Source of the DNA: Nocardiopsis sp. ATB16-24
Lineage (GTDB): Bacteria > Actinomycetota > Actinomycetes > Streptosporangiales > Streptosporangiaceae
Reading direction: 5' to 3'
DNA length: 64,000 nt
NCBI RefSeq assembly: GCF_030271535.1
Contig: NZ_JASCXJ010000004.1
Coordinates: forward strand, 62,001 to 126,000
Below are positions 9,152 through 17,879 of the stretch, one piece after another. Within the stretch, counting starts at the first letter, position 1; every line of letters begins with the position of its first letter. The position numbers and the translations under genes are program-made. A model generated the notes under the pieces. The model was not told the DNA's origin, did no database searches, and saw nothing but the letters and a program-made list of their open reading frames with translations.

Positions 9152-9182
9152 CTTAATCAGGAGCGTTAGCGGAGCTTAATCA
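9152..9182 (-). promoter_or_regulatory. Direct repeat in the upstream region of the binding-protein gene
   Basis: CTTAATCA occurs at 9152-9159 and again at 9175-9182 (TGATTAAG on the gene's strand), 23 bp start to start, about 100 bp upstream of the ATG at 9055. These AT-rich octamers stand out in G+C-rich sequence and could be promoter or operator half-sites. The remaining stretch to 9495 contains no gene that I can support. Confidence 0.35.
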
Positions 9183-9349
9183 CGAAACTTCCGACTCGGA
9201 AAGCGGGGACAGGTCGTTGGTGCCGACTCGCTGTCATGCTGTTATGGCTCTGTAGTCATCGGCGCCGTCCCAGGGGCGGCGTTTGCACAGATCGCGGCCA
9301 TCCGTAGGCGTGGGAGGACGAACTGTCGCGACAGGTGCGCACGGCGAAG

Positions 9350-9373
9350 CCCGACCGTCGAGAGACGGTCGGG
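9350..9373. terminator. GAGA-loop hairpin downstream of the thioesterase gene
   Basis: Perfect 10-base stem closed by a GAGA tetraloop, 122 bp beyond the stop of the minus-strand thioesterase gene. It is a terminator candidate from position and stability; no T-run follows. Confidence 0.45.
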
Positions 9374-9495
9374 TGAAGGGCTTCAGTCGGACTGCGCGGA
9401 GTCGTGAAGCACTCCTTCTTCGCGTGGAGGAACTTCACCTCGTCCGAAAAGCCCGACGCCGCGTTCTTCCGTTTTCCCTGCCTAACCGACTTTCC

Positions 9496-9924
9496 TCACG
9501 CGGTCGGCATCTCTCGCAACATGCAGGTGAGTCGGGACGTGCACACTTTGCGGTCCTCTTCGTCGGTGATGACGATCTCCCAGGTGGCCAGGGTCCGACC
9601 GAGGTGCACCGGCGTGGCCACCCCGGTCACGTATCCCTCGGTGGCCGAACGGTGGTGGGTGGCGTTGATCTCGATGCCGACCGCCACCTTCCCGAAACGA
9701 TCGGCGTGGGCCGTGGCGCCGATCGACCCCAGGGTCTCGGCCAACACGCACGAGGCGCCCCCGTGCAGCAGCCCGAAGGGCTGGACGTTGCCCTCGACGG
9801 GCATGCGCCCCACCACGCGCTCGGTGGAGACCTCGGTGACCACGATGCCCATGCGCTCTCCCAGGCCGCCCGACAGGGAGCCGCCGTCGAGCATCCGCCG
9901 CATCGCCTCGGAGTCCGTCGTCAT
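9496..9924 (-). CDS. PaaI-like hotdog-fold thioesterase
   Basis: A 142-residue single-domain hotdog protein. The motif FGLLHGGASCVLAETLGS is the PaaI/YbgC-like acyl-CoA thioesterase signature, and the alpha-helix plus NATHHRSATEGYVTG strand complete the fold. The ATG at 9924 has GGAAGG seven bases upstream; longer in-frame starts (9945, 10173) lack a ribosome binding site. It should hydrolyse an aryl- or acyl-CoA ester; the substrate is unknown. It diverges from polA with 132 bp between the starts. Confidence 0.85.
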   Translation of the reverse strand: MTTDSEAMRRMLDGGSLSGGLGERMGIVVTEVSTERVVGRMPVEGNVQPFGLLHGGASCVLAETLGSIGATAHADRFGKVAVGIEINATHHRSATEGYVTGVATPVHLGRTLATWEIVITDEEDRKVCTSRLTCMLREMPTA

Positions 9925-10056
9925 AGGTGTGCCTTCCGATCGCATGGGAGGAAGGCCTGCTGCGGACGTCGCGGGAGTCCCGCCTCCGAGCCCGTCCTCC
10001 CCGTCGTTCCCGCGGTGTGGCCGCGAAGTGTCCACCCCGCATCCTAGGATCTGCTT

Positions 10057-12861
10057 GTGGTGACCAAGCGAGAGACCCCCGAGCAGACATCCCAGGCCGG
10101 AGCCGCCACAGGCGGAGCGGCCCCCTCCGGCAGCGGTGGCCGGCGACCCCGGCTCCTCCTCCTGGACGGCCATTCGATGGCCTTCCGCGCGTTCTTCGCC
10201 CTGCCGGTGGAGAAATTCGGCACGAGTACCGGGCAGTCGACCAACGCCGTCTACGGCTTCACGTCGATGCTGGTCAAACTACTGCGCGACGAGGAACCGA
10301 CCCACGTCGCGGTGGCGTGGGACCTGTCGGGCCCCACCTTCCGGCACGAGGAGTACGCCGACTACAAGGACGGCCGCTCCGAGACACCGCCCGACTTCCC
10401 CTCCCAGGTGCCGCTCACCCAGGACCTCATGCGACTGATCGGTGTTACGAACCTGTCCGCGCCGGGCTTCGAGGCCGACGACGTCATCGCCACCCTGGCC
10501 CATCAGGGGGGAGAGGCGGGGATGGAGGTGCTCATCGCCTCCGGGGACCGTGACGCCTTCCAACTGGTCACCGACTCCTGCACCGTCCTCTATCCGGGCA
10601 AGAGCCTGTCGGATCTGCGCCGCATGGACCCCGCGGCGGTACAGGACAAGTACGGTGTCCCCCCCGAGCGCTACCGCGACCTGGCCGCCCTGGTGGGGGA
10701 GAAGGCCGACAACCTGCCGGGTGTGCCCGGTGTGGGTCCCAAGACCGCGGCCAAGTGGATCACCAAGTACGGATCCGTGGACGAGTTGGTCGCCCGCGCC
10801 GACGAGATCACCGGCAAGGCGGGGCAGAACCTGCGTGACCATCTGGACGACGTGCTGCGCAACCAGCGTCTGAACCTTCTGGCCACGGACGTGGAACTGG
10901 GCGTGGACGTCAGGGAACTGGGTCTGGGCGAGGCCGACAGGGCCGGGATCGACGCACTCTTCGACAACCTGGAGTTCGCCTCCAACCTGCGTGAGCGCCT
11001 CTACTCCGTCATTCGGCTGGACGGGGGCGAAGAGGAGGTCGCGACCGCGGGGACCGAGGGTCTTCGCGTCGACCTGACCGTGGCCGGGACCGGTGAACTG
11101 GCCACCTGGCTGAACCGGCACGCCGCCCCCGCCGGCGACACCCTCACCCCCACGGCCCCCGCCGGGCTGGCGGTGGACGGTACGTGGGGCGCGGGCACCG
11201 GACGTGTGGACGCGCTGGCGATCAGCGTGCCCACGGGGGAGGCCGTCTTCGTCGATCCCACCGTGCTGGACCCGGCCGACACCGAGGCGCTGGCCGCCTT
11301 CCTGGCCGATCCCGACCGGCCCAAGGCGGTACACGAGTACAAGGGTCTGTCGTTGGCGCTGGGAGCGCACGGATGGACGCTGGGCGGGGTGATCAGCGAC
11401 ACGGCGCTGGCCGCCTATCTCGTTCAGCCGGGACAGCGACGTTTCGACCTGTCCGACCTGTGCCGCAGGTACCTGGGTCGGGAACTGGAGGAGACCCCCT
11501 CCGGAGACCAACTGACACTGGACCTGGGCACGGACGACGAGGCCGAGTCCGGTGACCGGTACCTGCTGGCCGTGCGCGCGAGCGCCACCCGCGACCTGGC
11601 CGCCGTGCTGGCGGCCGAACTCGACAAGCGGGGCGGCACCCATCTGTTGCACGAGGTGGAGCTGCCCCTGGTGGACGTGCTGGCGCGCATGGAGCGGGCC
11701 GGGATCGCGGCCGACCGCGCCTACCTCGAAGACCTCCAGGGCGAGTTCGCCGCCGCGGCGCGCGGCGTGGTGGAGCGGGCGCACGAGGTGGTGGGCCGCG
11801 AGTTCAACCTCGGCTCTCCCAAACAGCTCCAGCAGGTTCTGTTCGAGGAACTGGGTCTGCCCAGGACCAAGAAGATCAAGACCGGCTACACCACCGACGC
11901 CGACGCGTTGGCGTGGTTGGCGGCGCAGACCGACAACGAGCTCCCCTCGCTCCTGTTGCACCACCGTGACCAGACCAAGCTGCGCACCACGGTGGAGGGG
12001 CTGATCAAGACGATCGCCGACGACGACCGCATCCACACCACCTTCAACCAGACGGTGGCGGCGACCGGGCGGCTCAGCTCCACCGATCCCAACTTGCAGA
12101 ACATCCCGATCCGCACGGACGTGGGACGCCGTATCCGACGGGCGTTCGTCGTGGGGGAGGGCTTCGAGGAACTGCTCACCGCCGACTACAGCCAGATCGA
12201 ACTGCGCATCATGGCGCACCTGTCGGGCGAACAGGCGCTGATCGACGCCTTCAACAGCGGATACGACTTCCACGCGCAGATGGCGGCACAGGTCTTCGGG
12301 GTGAAGGTGGAGGAGGTCGACGCCGAAGCCCGCTCCAAGATCAAGGCGATGAGCTACGGCCTGGCCTACGGGCTGAGCGCCTACGGTCTGTCCCAGCAGC
12401 TGGGGATCACCCCGGAGGAGGCCAGGGGCCTGATGGAGGACTACTTCGCGGAGTTCGGGGGCGTGCGCGACTATCTCAACTCGGTGGTGGAGGAGGCCCG
12501 TAGGGTCGGCTACACCGAGACGATCCTGGGGCGTCGCCGTTACCTGCCGGATCTGACGAGCGACAACCGGCAGCGTCGGGAGATGGCCGAACGCATGGCG
12601 TTGAACGCGCCCATCCAGGGGTCGGCGGCCGACATCATCAAGGTGGCCATGTTGCAGGTGGACGCGGCGCTGACCGAGAGCGGCCTCGATTCCCGGGTGC
12701 TCCTTCAGGTGCACGACGAACTCGTGGTGGAGGTCGCTCCGGGCGAGCGCGAGGAGGTCGAGAACATCCTGGCGCACGAGATGGGTTCGGCCTATGATCT
12801 GCGTGTTCCCCTGGCGGTCTCGGTCGGCAGCGGACAGAACTGGCACGACGCCGCGCACTGA
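10057..12861 (+). CDS. polA: DNA polymerase I
   Basis: A 934-residue repair and replication polymerase that fills gaps and removes RNA primers. The N-terminal 5'-nuclease domain (about residues 28-320) starts RLLLLDGHSMAFRAFFA. The central 3'-5' exonuclease-like domain lacks clear DxE catalytic acids, as usual in actinobacteria, so proofreading is probably absent. The polymerase domain carries motif A DYSQIELR (about residue 710), the O-helix RSKIKAMSYGLAYG (about 760) and motif C VHDELV (about 885). A GTG start is used; a Ser/Gly/Ala-rich leader of about 25 residues precedes the nuclease domain. Confidence 0.96.
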   Translation: MVTKRETPEQTSQAGAATGGAAPSGSGGRRPRLLLLDGHSMAFRAFFALPVEKFGTSTGQSTNAVYGFTSMLVKLLRDEEPTHVAVAWDLSGPTFRHEEYADYKDGRSETPPDFPSQVPLTQDLMRLIGVTNLSAPGFEADDVIATLAHQGGEAGMEVLIASGDRDAFQLVTDSCTVLYPGKSLSDLRRMDPAAVQDKYGVPPERYRDLAALVGEKADNLPGVPGVGPKTAAKWITKYGSVDELVARADEITGKAGQNLRDHLDDVLRNQRLNLLATDVELGVDVRELGLGEADRAGIDALFDNLEFASNLRERLYSVIRLDGGEEEVATAGTEGLRVDLTVAGTGELATWLNRHAAPAGDTLTPTAPAGLAVDGTWGAGTGRVDALAISVPTGEAVFVDPTVLDPADTEALAAFLADPDRPKAVHEYKGLSLALGAHGWTLGGVISDTALAAYLVQPGQRRFDLSDLCRRYLGRELEETPSGDQLTLDLGTDDEAESGDRYLLAVRASATRDLAAVLAAELDKRGGTHLLHEVELPLVDVLARMERAGIAADRAYLEDLQGEFAAAARGVVERAHEVVGREFNLGSPKQLQQVLFEELGLPRTKKIKTGYTTDADALAWLAAQTDNELPSLLLHHRDQTKLRTTVEGLIKTIADDDRIHTTFNQTVAATGRLSSTDPNLQNIPIRTDVGRRIRRAFVVGEGFEELLTADYSQIELRIMAHLSGEQALIDAFNSGYDFHAQMAAQVFGVKVEEVDAEARSKIKAMSYGLAYGLSAYGLSQQLGITPEEARGLMEDYFAEFGGVRDYLNSVVEEARRVGYTETILGRRRYLPDLTSDNRQRREMAERMALNAPIQGSAADIIKVAMLQVDAALTESGLDSRVLLQVHDELVVEVAPGEREEVENILAHEMGSAYDLRVPLAVSVGSGQNWHDAAH

Positions 12862-12902
12862 CGGCGCGGCGCGTGGGTCGACGGCGTGAGGAGGCGGGAG
12901 CG

Positions 12903-13346
12903 GTGACGGCGCGAGGCAGGGCCACCGAAGGACTCCAGGTGGGTCCGGTCACCGTTCCCGCCGAAGCGCTCTCCTGGCGTTTCTCGCGCTCCTCGGGGCC
13001 GGGAGGCCAGCACGTCAACACCTCCGACACCAGGGTGTCGCTGTCGTTGGACGTGGTCTCCTGTACCGCCCTGGGGGACACACGGCGCCGACGTGCGCTC
13101 GAACGGCTCGGTGAACGCCTGGTCGACGGCGTGCTGACGGTGACGGTGCAGACGCACCGCTCACAGCTCCGCAACCGGCAGGAGGCCAGGGAGCGGATGG
13201 CCGCCCTGTTGGAGGAGGCCACGGCGGCGCCTCCACGCAAGCGGCGCCCCACGCGCCCCGGCAGAAGGGCCGAGCAACGTCGGTTGGACGCCAAGAAGCG
13301 ACGGGGCGCCGTCAAACGGTCACGTTCCCGTCCCCCCATGGAGTGA
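12903..13346 (+). CDS. arfB: ArfB-type peptidyl-tRNA hydrolase (class I release-factor domain)
   Basis: A 147-residue protein with a release-factor catalytic domain: SWRFSRSSGPGGQHVNTSDTRVSL contains the GGQ motif that hydrolyses peptidyl-tRNA. The C-terminus is strongly basic (PRKRRPTRPGRRAEQRRLDAKKRR), the tail that enters the mRNA channel of stalled ribosomes. This fits ArfB/YaeJ, which rescues ribosomes on broken mRNAs without a stop codon. The GTG start at 12903 follows GAGGAGG; it lies 41 bp after polA and may be co-transcribed. Confidence 0.88.
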   Translation: MTARGRATEGLQVGPVTVPAEALSWRFSRSSGPGGQHVNTSDTRVSLSLDVVSCTALGDTRRRRALERLGERLVDGVLTVTVQTHRSQLRNRQEARERMAALLEEATAAPPRKRRPTRPGRRAEQRRLDAKKRRGAVKRSRSRPPME

Positions 13347-13533
13347 CCGCGACTCCGCCCCGTACGGTCTTTTGTGTTTTCCGTCACACTCTCGTCGGAG
13401 GGGTGTCGCTTCCCGGCCCCGAACACGACTTGCCGTCCGGACGTGGGAGTACCCTCCAGTTGATCTTGGCCACCATGCTCGGGTAAATTGCCGCCATTGC
13501 GGTCTACGTCGGGTTGGCTGCCCGGGGTTCCGA

Positions 13534-13562
13534 TTGACCAGGACGCCCTTGTCTCATACTCT
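13534..13562 (+). promoter_or_regulatory. Sigma-70-type promoter for rpsA
   Basis: TTGACC (13534-13539) and TACTCT (13557-13562) are separated by 17 bases, a near-consensus housekeeping promoter. A weaker pair, TTGATC (13460-13465) and TAAATT (13484-13489) with an 18-base spacer, lies upstream. The first predicts a 5' leader of about 210 nt before rpsA. The 431-bp gap (13347-13777) holds no gene that I can support. Confidence 0.6.
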
Positions 13563-13777
13563 GGTCTGAGCGTTGTGGGTTCGTTTTGGCGTCCGCTGTC
13601 CCCGGTTTGGACGGCGTACGGCGCTGCCCGATCGGTCTCTCCGGACCCGGCGGACGGTGGTCAGGCGACTCTTGAGTCGTCCCGACCCTGCTTCTCACCC
13701 TCCGGAAGGGGTCGATGGGGCTCGAATCCACGCGTGCCCATCTTCTGAATCTGTCCGTATCCGGAGTCCACCCACAA

Positions 13778-15265
13778 ATGACGAGCAGCACCGAGGCCAC
13801 CTCGACACCCCAGGTAGCGGTCAACGACATCGGGTCCGAGGAAGCCTTCCTCGCGGCGATCGACGAGACCATCAAGTACTTCAACGACGGTGACATTGTC
13901 GAGGGCACCATCGTGAAGGTCGATCGAGACGAGGTCTTGCTCGACATCGGCTACAAGACCGAGGGTGTGATTCCCTCCCGGGAACTCTCGATCAAGCACG
14001 ACGTCGACCCCGGTGAGGTCGTCGCGGTCGGCGACCCGGTCGAGGCCCTCGTCCTCCAGAAGGAGGACAAGGAAGGCCGTCTGATCCTGTCCAAGAAGCG
14101 CGCCCAGTACGAGCGCGCCTGGGGCACGATCGAGAAGATCAAGGAAGAGGACGGCGTCGTCACCGGCACCGTCATCGAGGTCGTCAAGGGCGGCCTCATC
14201 CTCGACATCGGCCTGCGCGGCTTCCTGCCCGCCTCCCTGGTCGAGATGCGCCGCGTGCGCGACCTACAGCCCTACGTGGGACGCGAGCTCGAGGCCAAGA
14301 TCATCGAGCTGGACAAGAACCGCAACAACGTGGTCCTGTCCCGTCGTGCCTGGCTGGAGCAGACCCAGTCGGAGGTCCGCCAGACCTTCCTCAACACCTT
14401 GCAGAAGGGCCAGATCCGCAAGGGCGTCGTCTCCTCGATCGTCAACTTCGGTGCGTTCGTGGACCTGGGCGGCGTCGACGGACTGGTGCACGTGTCCGAG
14501 CTGTCCTGGAAGCACATCGACCACCCGAGCGAGGTCGTCGAGGTCGGCCAGGAGGTCACCGTCGAGGTCCTCGACGTGGACATGGAGCGCGAGCGCGTCT
14601 CCCTGTCGCTCAAGGCGACCCAGGAAGACCCGTGGCAGCAGTTCGCCCGGACCCACCAGATCGGCCAGGTCGTTCCCGGCAAGGTCACCAAGCTGGTTCC
14701 GTTCGGTGCGTTCGTGCGCGTGGAGGAGGGCATCGAGGGCCTGGTCCACATCTCCGAGCTGGCCGAGCGCCACGTGGAGGTGCCCGAGCAGGTCGTCCAG
14801 GTCGGCACCGAGATCTTCGTCAAGATCATCGACATCGACCTCGACCGCCGCCGCATCAGCCTGTCGCTGAAGCAGGCCAACGAGAGCGTCTCCCCGGACC
14901 AGGTGGACTTCGACCCCACCCTGTACGGCATGGCCGCGGAGTACGACGAGCAGGGCAACTACAAGTACCCCGAGGGCTTCGACCCCGAGAGCGGCGAGTG
15001 GCTCGAGGGCTTCGAGGCGCAGCGGGACGAGTGGGAGCGCAGCTACGCCGAGGCCCAGGCCCGCTTCGAGGCTCACCGCAAGCAGGTCGAGGAGGCCCGC
15101 GCGGCCGAGGCCGACGCGGCCAACGCGCCCGCTCCGGAGGAGGAAGAGGACTACACCGGCGGCACGAGCGCCGGCTCCTCGTCCTCTGAGTCCTCCAGCG
15201 GCGCCCTGGCCTCCGACGAGGCCCTGGCCGCCCTCCGCGAGAAGCTCGCGGGCGGCGAGTCCTAG
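13778..15265 (+). CDS. rpsA: 30S ribosomal protein S1
   Basis: A 495-residue protein with four S1 RNA-binding domains starting near residues 37, 126, 211 and 295, each with the G.....G.V....FGAFV-type strand pattern. Four repeats rather than six is normal for actinobacterial S1. The acidic, Ala/Ser-rich tail (from about 430) is also typical. The ATG at 13778 (MTSSTEATSTPQVAV) is preferred over an in-frame upstream ATG at 13715. S1 recruits mRNA to the 30S subunit. The long leader raises the possibility of autoregulation, which is inference. Confidence 0.96.
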   Translation: MTSSTEATSTPQVAVNDIGSEEAFLAAIDETIKYFNDGDIVEGTIVKVDRDEVLLDIGYKTEGVIPSRELSIKHDVDPGEVVAVGDPVEALVLQKEDKEGRLILSKKRAQYERAWGTIEKIKEEDGVVTGTVIEVVKGGLILDIGLRGFLPASLVEMRRVRDLQPYVGRELEAKIIELDKNRNNVVLSRRAWLEQTQSEVRQTFLNTLQKGQIRKGVVSSIVNFGAFVDLGGVDGLVHVSELSWKHIDHPSEVVEVGQEVTVEVLDVDMERERVSLSLKATQEDPWQQFARTHQIGQVVPGKVTKLVPFGAFVRVEEGIEGLVHISELAERHVEVPEQVVQVGTEIFVKIIDIDLDRRRISLSLKQANESVSPDQVDFDPTLYGMAAEYDEQGNYKYPEGFDPESGEWLEGFEAQRDEWERSYAEAQARFEAHRKQVEEARAAEADAANAPAPEEEEDYTGGTSAGSSSSESSSGALASDEALAALREKLAGGES

Positions 15266-15297
15266 ACCGCGGGTCCGTGAGGACGCGCTGACAGCCC

Positions 15298-15335
15298 CGA
15301 AGGGCCGTTCCCTCTCCGGAGGGGGCGGCCCTTCG
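15298..15335 (+). terminator. rpsA terminator hairpin
   Basis: Perfect 10-base stem (arms 15298-15307 and 15326-15335) around an 18-base loop, 32 bp after the rpsA stop. Placement and strength fit an intrinsic terminator. Confidence 0.6.
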
Positions 15336-15426
15336 CCCTTCCACGGTGCGGGGGGCGGATCCCGTGGCGTCCGCGTCGTAGGGTCGGTGGGGCGCCTCCG
15401 GAACGGGGGCGCGTCGAGGAGGAGAC

Positions 15427-15951
15427 GTGTTCGACATCCACCAGGCCGTCCCCGCCGACGCCGGAGAGATCTTCACCCTGCAACGGGCCGCGTTCGTCGA
15501 CGAGGCGCAGGCCTTGGGAGACCCCTTCGTCCTACCGCTCACCGAGAGCCTGGGCAGAGTGGAGAGGCTGTTGGGTCTGGAGGACGTCCTCGTGCTCAAG
15601 GCGGTGTCCGGGACACGGTCGGTGGGGACGGTCCGCGCGCGGGTGAGGGGCACCGGAGCGCTGGTCGCCCGCCTGGCCGTGGCCCCCGACCTGCGCCGCC
15701 GTGGAATCGGACGCGCTCTCTTGGTGGACCTCGAACACCGGCTACGGGAGCGCCATCCTCAGCTCACCTCCCTCACCCTGTCCACGGGGGCCCAGGACGC
15801 GGGCCCGCAACGGCTCTACCGGGGACTCGGATACACCGAGACCTCCCGTGAACGCGTCGCCGACCACCTGGTCCTGGTGCACATGCGCAAGGAACTGATG
15901 CCGAAGCCGACGGATGGGGGCACGGTCATCGGACGGGGAACGGTCGTCTAG
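15427..15951 (+). CDS. GNAT family N-acetyltransferase
   Basis: A 174-residue acetyltransferase. The acetyl-CoA binding motif A reads [15 protein letters not shown], followed by the ending [29 protein letters not shown]. The GTG start is preceded by GAGGAGGAG. It lies just upstream of coaE (10 bp between stop and start) and is likely co-transcribed. The acceptor substrate is unknown. Confidence 0.85.
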   Translation: MFDIHQAVPADAGEIFTLQRAAFVDEAQALGDPFVLPLTESLGRVERLLGLEDVLVLKAVSGTRSVGTVRARVRGTGALVARLAVAPDLRRRGIGRALLVDLEHRLRERHPQLTSLTLSTGAQDAGPQRLYRGLGYTETSRERVADHLVLVHMRKELMPKPTDGGTVIGRGTVV

Positions 15952-15961
15952 GGTTCTCCTC

Positions 15962-16561
15962 ATGCTCACAGTGGGACTCACCGGTGGCATCGGTTCGGGA
16001 AAGAGCGCGGTCGCGGCCGAACTGGCCGCCCACGGCGCCGTGGTCATCGACGCCGACGCCATCGCCAGAGAAGTGGTCGAACCCGGCACCCCCGGACTGG
16101 CCGCGGTGGTCGACGAGTTCGGGGAGGAGGTGCTCACCCCGGAGGGTCGGCTGGACCGGGCGAGGCTGGGCGAGATCGTCTTCGCCGATGAGGAGCGTCT
16201 GGCCGGACTCAACGCGATCGTGCACCCCCTGGTCGGCGAGCGCAGCGCCCGACTCATGGAGGAGGCTAAGGCCTCCGGGACCGAGGTCGTGGTCTACGAC
16301 GTCCCGTTGCTGGTGGAGAACGACCTGGGATCGCTCTATGACGTCGTGGTCGTGGTCGACACCCCCGACGAGGTCAGGGTGGAACGGGTGGCCACCGGCC
16401 GGGGCATGCCGCGCGACCAGGTGTGGGCGCGTATCCGGGCACAGGCGGACAGGGAGACCCGCCTGGCCGCGGCCGATCTGGTGATCGACAACTCCGGAAC
16501 GTTCGATGAGCTCAAGAAGCGGGTGGCCCAGGTGTGGCGCGAGCTGCTCGCCCGCACCTAG
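15962..16561 (+). CDS. coaE: Dephospho-CoA kinase
   Basis: A 199-residue P-loop kinase catalysing the last step of coenzyme A synthesis, phosphorylation of dephospho-CoA. The start [17 protein letters not shown] holds the Walker A motif at residues 7-15; [19 protein letters not shown] and [13 protein letters not shown] are further family signatures. The ATG at 15962 is chosen because it puts the P-loop at the proper distance from the N-terminus; the longer frame from 15914 is rejected. It sits directly behind the GNAT gene, in the rpsA-coaE-uvrB neighbourhood common in actinobacteria. Confidence 0.94.
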   Translation: MLTVGLTGGIGSGKSAVAAELAAHGAVVIDADAIAREVVEPGTPGLAAVVDEFGEEVLTPEGRLDRARLGEIVFADEERLAGLNAIVHPLVGERSARLMEEAKASGTEVVVYDVPLLVENDLGSLYDVVVVVDTPDEVRVERVATGRGMPRDQVWARIRAQADRETRLAAADLVIDNSGTFDELKKRVAQVWRELLART

Positions 16562-16609
16562 CCGAACGGGCGTCCTGTCCGAACCGACCCGGAAGAGCTC
16601 CCGAGGGAC

Positions 16610-17728
16610 TCAACCGCCCTCCTCGGCTCGCCCGTCTCCCCGACCTCGGCGAAGGGCGTCGGACAGGGACGAACCGGCGTCCACGGCCTCGCGCACCAGT
16701 TCCTCACGCACCGAGTGCGCGGCCTCGACGCTGAGCAGGCTGTCGTCGATCTCCTCGGTGCGCATCGTGTCCTGGGACGAGGACAGCGCCAGGTCGGCGT
16801 AGTCGGCGGCCCGGTCGGCGATCTCCTGGCACTGCTCCCACTCGCGGTGCGCGGTCACCGCCGCGTGGACGCGCTCGCCGTAGCCTGCCGGCACGGCGAC
16901 CCGCTCGGCGAGGGCCGCCTGGGCACGGGAGATCGCCTCCTCCTGGGGGGCGAGCGCCCGTGTGACCTTCTCGGAGACCGCTTCGCGTTTGCGCAGCAGC
17001 AACTCCCTGCGCAGGGAGCGCAGGCGCAACAACTCCTGGGACATGCGCCACTCCTCCTCGCGCAGCAGGGGCAGGGTGTGGCCGGCGTCGAAGGAGGAGC
17101 CCAGCACCCTGATGCCCTCCTCCACCCGGTCGGTGGCCTGCTGGAGCAGGGCGAACAGGTGCGCTTCGGGCTCCTCCCGACGACCGGCGTGGTGGGGGCG
17201 TCCGAAGTCCTCCGGCAGTACGTAGTGGTCGGTGTTCTCCGCCGCAAGGCGTGCGACCATACCGGGACGCATGATGGACCCGGCTCCGACCGCTGCGGCC
17301 GTCAGGTAGAGGACGGCGGTGGCGGGATCGCCGGGCACCACCGCGCCGAGCGGACCGACGAGTTGTTCGAGCAGCCCTCGGACGCCGAAGACCCCGAGGA
17401 AGGAAGCGGGCAGGGCCCAGAAGGCGTGCATGATCACGTCGGCCCAGTCGTCGCTGAAGGAGTTCCTGAGACAGAGCAGGCCGATGACGGCCACGGTCGT
17501 GCCCAGGCAGAGCAGTGGCAACAGAAGGGCGTTGGCCGCCGGAAAGAGCAGGGCGAGCACGGCGAGGGAGGAGCACCCCGTCGCGGTGAGCGCGGCCCCC
17601 TGCCGCCATGTGGGCCCCCGGGAGGGGCGGGCCGAGGCCGGGATCAGCCTCTCGGGACGGGCGCGTAGACGTGCGGCCACGCGGGGTGGAAGGTCCGGGT
17701 CGAAGGTCGGTCTGGAGGGGTGTGGCAC
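16610..17728 (-). CDS. Unknown membrane protein with C-terminal coiled coil
   Basis: About 372 residues from a GTG at 17728, with GAGG eight bases upstream. The N-terminus is Pro/Arg-rich (DPDLPPRVAARLRARPERL). It is followed by four or so hydrophobic segments within about residues 45-155 (SLAVLALLFPAANALLLPLL, TTVAVIGLLCL, SFLGVFGVRGL, AVLYLTAAAVGAG). The C-terminal half is a long charged helical region rich in Glu, Arg and Leu, likely a cytoplasmic coiled coil. I do not recognise the family. It converges on coaE and diverges from uvrB with about 150 bp between the starts. Confidence 0.72.
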   Translation of the reverse strand: MPHPSRPTFDPDLPPRVAARLRARPERLIPASARPSRGPTWRQGAALTATGCSSLAVLALLFPAANALLLPLLCLGTTVAVIGLLCLRNSFSDDWADVIMHAFWALPASFLGVFGVRGLLEQLVGPLGAVVPGDPATAVLYLTAAAVGAGSIMRPGMVARLAAENTDHYVLPEDFGRPHHAGRREEPEAHLFALLQQATDRVEEGIRVLGSSFDAGHTLPLLREEEWRMSQELLRLRSLRRELLLRKREAVSEKVTRALAPQEEAISRAQAALAERVAVPAGYGERVHAAVTAHREWEQCQEIADRAADYADLALSSSQDTMRTEEIDDSLLSVEAAHSVREELVREAVDAGSSLSDALRRGRGDGRAEEGG

Positions 17729-17879
17729 GGCTGGCACCTCGCTTCGGACACAGCGCTGGTTCCGATGGTAACCCTGTACCCCTCGGCCGGCCGGGGATGT
17801 CCCAGGCGGTCTGTAGCGTTGGAGGATGAGGAACACGCGGGCGTGGGGTGGCCCGCGGCGCGAGGGGAGAAGAGGCGAC

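Noticed and set aside
10279..12858. 859-codon open frame antisense to polA
   Set aside because: Codon-phase shadow of a G+C-rich gene; no recognisable domains, while the plus strand encodes a complete DNA polymerase I.
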